Shown here: positions 61,045 to 64,000 of the stretch, one piece after another
How the letters are laid out: the number at the start of each line of letters is the position of its first letter
How positions within the stretch are numbered: the first letter of the stretch is position 1
From: Amblyomma americanum
Lineage: Eukaryota; Arthropoda; Arachnida; Ixodida; Ixodidae
Reading direction: 5' to 3'
Assembly: GCF_052857255.1 (NCBI RefSeq)
Contig: NC_135500.1
Location: forward strand, 163,070,683 to 163,134,682
DNA length: 64,000 nucleotides
Notes under the pieces: model-generated
Told to the model about the DNA's origin: nothing
What the model saw: only the letters and a program-made list of their open reading frames with translations
The model's database searches: none
Translations under genes and position numbers: made by a program

Positions 61045-61300
61045 AAGATCATTTTTAAGGCGAAAGCATTTAGTAGATCATATTCGCAGTGACCGTTCGT
61101 CCTGTCACGTGACCCCGCGGTGTCCGTCCGTTATATCTAGGTCACGTTACATCCTAGGTCACGTGTCCTTGTAAAGTGATCAAAACCTGCCAACTGGACT
61201 GTAAGCAAACTGCCCACTGTGGCGGGTGGTGTGATCCGCCGCCAAGCAACAACTGCGCACGCGCAGCGTGACGTCACCGCTTAAATTAAAATCGGTGCAA
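61045..61300. repeat. Probable dispersed tick repeat with CRE-like site
   Basis: It opens TTAAGGCGAAAGCATTTAGTA, a phrase I associate with abundant tick repeats. It contains two copies of CTAGGTCACGT (61137 and 61154 regions) and a GCGTGACGTCACCG site near 61266. Boundaries are uncertain. Confidence 0.35.
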
Positions 61301-64000
61301 GAAGTCGCAAACGGCTTTTGCCTCTTCGCAGTTAAGAGATGTCTAAGTGCCTCCAGCGAGTTTTTGTCTTCATGCCAGGAATCTGCTGTGCTCGCGTGCG
61401 GCCCACGCCAAGGAAACAAGGCTAAAAATACTTAAGCGCCAATTGTGCCAGATTGCAGATTTAACGGAATCAGCCGTAGCGTGATTTTTACAAATCTCGC
61501 TCTATTTCTTTTCTTGGAGCTATTCCTTTCGAATCCCACACGCTGCAACTTCTGCGTCAAGCCGAGCCGCGCCCTATGCAGGGTCCGCGCACCACCGCTT
61601 CAGTCCCGGTAATAGCGTCAAAATTAAACTAGAAAAAAATACAGGTAACGAAACAAGAGAAAAGCCTGAATGGCGCCAGCTGTAGCAGTTGTGCGCGAGC
61701 CGTCCCCGCTACGTCAGCTACTTGACGTCTTTCACAATTCCTCAGCCCTCGGGGCCCAAGGTCCCCACCTCTTCTCGTGTGCGGTCATACTCTTGAGCGG
61801 GAGGTTGCTCGGGATGGAAGGAAAGGGGGAGCTCTGGGAGCCCATCATTTGATTGTCCGGCAGCCTTGAGAGCGTGCGCTCCTGGGGAGGCCGGTAAAGA
61901 GTGAACCGCTGCTGCGCCCAGACCGCGGAGCTGCCGAGCGGCGGCGAGTGTGCGAGAGCCGAACATAATTAAGGTGCCGACTCAGCGATTTCGATCGTGA
62001 GAATTGGGGGTGCCGCCGTATAAGACTCGATAATCACCGCGCCGCAGCAGCCGTTGAAGCTGGCAGCGGTGCCTCCAACCCTTTTCCCTGCGCTCCCGGC
62101 GGAAAGCTTTTGGCCGGAGAAAGACACGCTCGTGCCTCGAGGCAGAGCAAAATGAAGAAAGCAAGGAACTCGTGTCTGTGCGCGTGTGTGGCGGTGGCGA
62201 AGAAAGCACAGGCATAACGTTTCCTCTCTACCTCGTTTTCCTCCTTTCTCTTTTCCATTCTCTCCCCCCGATCTCGATCAGCGTGCTTTCGGGGCTGAGC
62301 TTACATATTCAGAGGTCCTCGCCCGCACGGACGCGGAAAGCCATTAAGACTTGATCACTCATCGGCTTCTTTCTCTGGATGGGAGCTTCGGCCCTGAATC
62401 GGCCGTTCGCGACAGGTTTTCCCGCAGCGCTCGGCGCTTTTTCCGCGGGCCTGTCCAATTATACGCTTTCTCGCCCGGCGCTCGTGTCTCGCATTCGTTT
62501 CCGCTGCGGGCGAGATATCGCGAACGGCGCGATAGCGTGAACACTGGAGCGAGGGGGCTCCTCCGAGCTTTGTTGTTAAGGGCGCCCGCGCTCTTGATGG
62601 CTTTGCTCAATGGCGCGCTGAGAAAGCAATCTCGGAGAGGGGGGAGAGAAAAGAAGAGAGAAGAAAAGAGAGGAGAGAGAAGACGCATAAGTATCAGCGT
62701 TGTTATTGCTCCCTAAACAACCCACCCGAATTTATTACAGGTCAAGCTATCTGGACGCCTTGATGCGCGTATCGCATGGTGATTGTATTACACGAAAAAC
62801 AAAACAGAAAAAAAACCTTAACGGCTGAAACAACGACCCAACTAATTCAACGTGTTATTGTTCATATGGGTCATTTCTTCGTCTTAGAATAAATTATTCA
62901 GCGATCAAGCAGCTGTTCTTCATTTGTGCGTCGTAACAGTTTACACTTCCGGTTATACAACCGAGACCTGCGCCGACAAAATGTGTTTCAAGTTCCTCCC
63001 GATAACGCCGTGGGAAGACGAGTTCGCGGGACATGAATACGGTTAGCTTTTCTTGCGCAAGATGCTGTACTCTCCGCAGCGAGCAATTTATCGTCCCTCT
63101 TTTCACTGAAGGATTGTCAACACTACCTCAGACGAGAAACCTGCTCCCGCTAAGGCGGCTTCCGCCTCCGATCTTTTCTGGCCTCTGTTTTTTTCACTCA
63201 GCCTAACGCCGAGTCAGGCAGGCAGGCAGGCCAGATTGGTCGCCCGGAGTTGAGTATAAGCTCCCCTCCCGACTGGGATCGAGTAAATACCCCTTTTACA
63301 CGGCCATCAACGAGGCTCTGGCGAATCGTAAACTTTCCTCATCGAGAAGGCTTCGGCCATGGGGGCTGGTTTCGATCTGCTTTAGCTGCCTTTTTTCTCT
63401 CTTTCTCTTTTTTTTTGTGGTGATAGAGAACACCAAATAGAACTCTTCGAATTTTCCCCTTCGTAGTTAGGGCTTCTTCTTCAGAAACATTGAGATATTT
63501 TCTTTCTTTTTAAGGGGTTAAGAGTGTGGCAAGGCAAGAAGAACAACGTCGCAAAGAAGATAGCACGGTGGGTACGCCAGGCGTTGAATGAAACTGACGA
63601 TGCGGATTCGCAGGTTCCTTTCGTGGTGCGTACACAGGTTTGTAGGAGCGGGGAAAAAAAAAGAAATGTGGACTAACGAAAGCGGCTGGTGGTCTTTGAT
63701 CAAATTTGTTGATCTTAGAAGATTGGTCGTGTTCTATCGGTAGAAAAAAAAAGCCGACTAATTACCTTGTTTCCACGCTTGTTTTCGCGCTGTGTTTATG
63801 TCGGCGAACTTTGTTAGGAGAGTTTTTGTTGACTGAGGGTGAGGTTGTATTTGCTTGGGCGGTGAGGCGAACAAAGAAAAAAGAAAATAAAGAGGCGAAG
63901 GCGAAAGAGGCAACTTCGACTGGCCTGTGTCTGGTTCGGCAGCGTTCACACGAGGCGTTGTAAACGAAGTTTTTGCCTTAGCCCTTATACGACGTAGTTT

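Larger units (their letters stand above)
52413..64000. other. Presumed 5' territory of the Dscam-like gene; no coding exon identified
   Basis: A signal-peptide exon ending in phase 1 is expected here or upstream. Candidate donors were checked at about 53249, 55455, 57392, 59313 and 62305; none followed an ATG plus hydrophobic leader in frame. GC-rich blocks lie at about 55650-56560, 59400-60330 and 61560-62690. A LINE tail is at 60853-60925, a (GA)n run at 56541-56566, and a GC-rich repeat-like patch at 61045-61300. No second Ig7-like exon was found. Confidence 0.5.

Overview
The window is eukaryotic and looks like nuclear DNA of a chelicerate, most probably a hard tick. Coding sequence is sparse and split into small exons with GT-AG borders. 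tRNA-derived SINEs, LINE fragments, short inverted-repeat transposons and microsatellites fill the introns. Several dispersed repeats match sequences I know from tick genomes (from memory; no database was searched).

One gene dominates. On the minus strand, 16 coding exons between 52412 and 5042 encode a Dscam-family cell-adhesion receptor. In transcript order they give an Ig domain like Dscam Ig7 (52412-52125), Ig8 in two exons (49653-49534, 40964-40782), Ig9 in two exons (38263-38116, 36753-36605), FN1 (36213-36082, 34717-34550), FN2 (33056-32986, 31841-31580), FN5-like (29749-29651, 25727-25542), FN6-like (21844-21545), a transmembrane exon (17716-17531) and three cytoplasmic exons (14000-13690, 8318-8233, 5160-5042). 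Every junction agrees in reading phase, giving about 936 codons. The FN3, FN4 and Ig10 modules of classical Dscam are absent. This is the plan of the shortened Dscam (sDscam) genes of Chelicerata, whose 5' ends are reported as tandem promoter-linked cassettes for Ig7 or Ig7-Ig8. Neither the signal-peptide exon nor the final tail exon could be found.

Layout: 1-5041 is 3' territory rich in repeats; 5042-14000 holds the cytoplasmic exons in long introns, with an inverted-repeat transposon at 7112-7846; 14001-21544 holds the TM exon, a 15-bp minisatellite, and LINE and SINE pieces; 21545-36213 holds the FN domains, three SINEs, two inverted-repeat elements and an intronic GC-rich block with duplicated CRE/NRF-1-like sites and a short Kozak-started ORF; 36605-52412 holds the Ig exons, a tandem duplication carrying copies of a splice acceptor, and a decayed Ty3/gypsy pol fragment in an 8.6-kb intron. 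The last 11.6 kb is presumed 5' territory with several GC-rich blocks that could be promoters.

The gene would act as a single-pass neuronal or immune surface receptor. Its membrane-distal Ig domains would provide recognition, the FN stalk and TM would anchor it, and a tail with several tyrosine motifs could recruit SH2/SH3 adaptors. That functional reading is inferred from the family.
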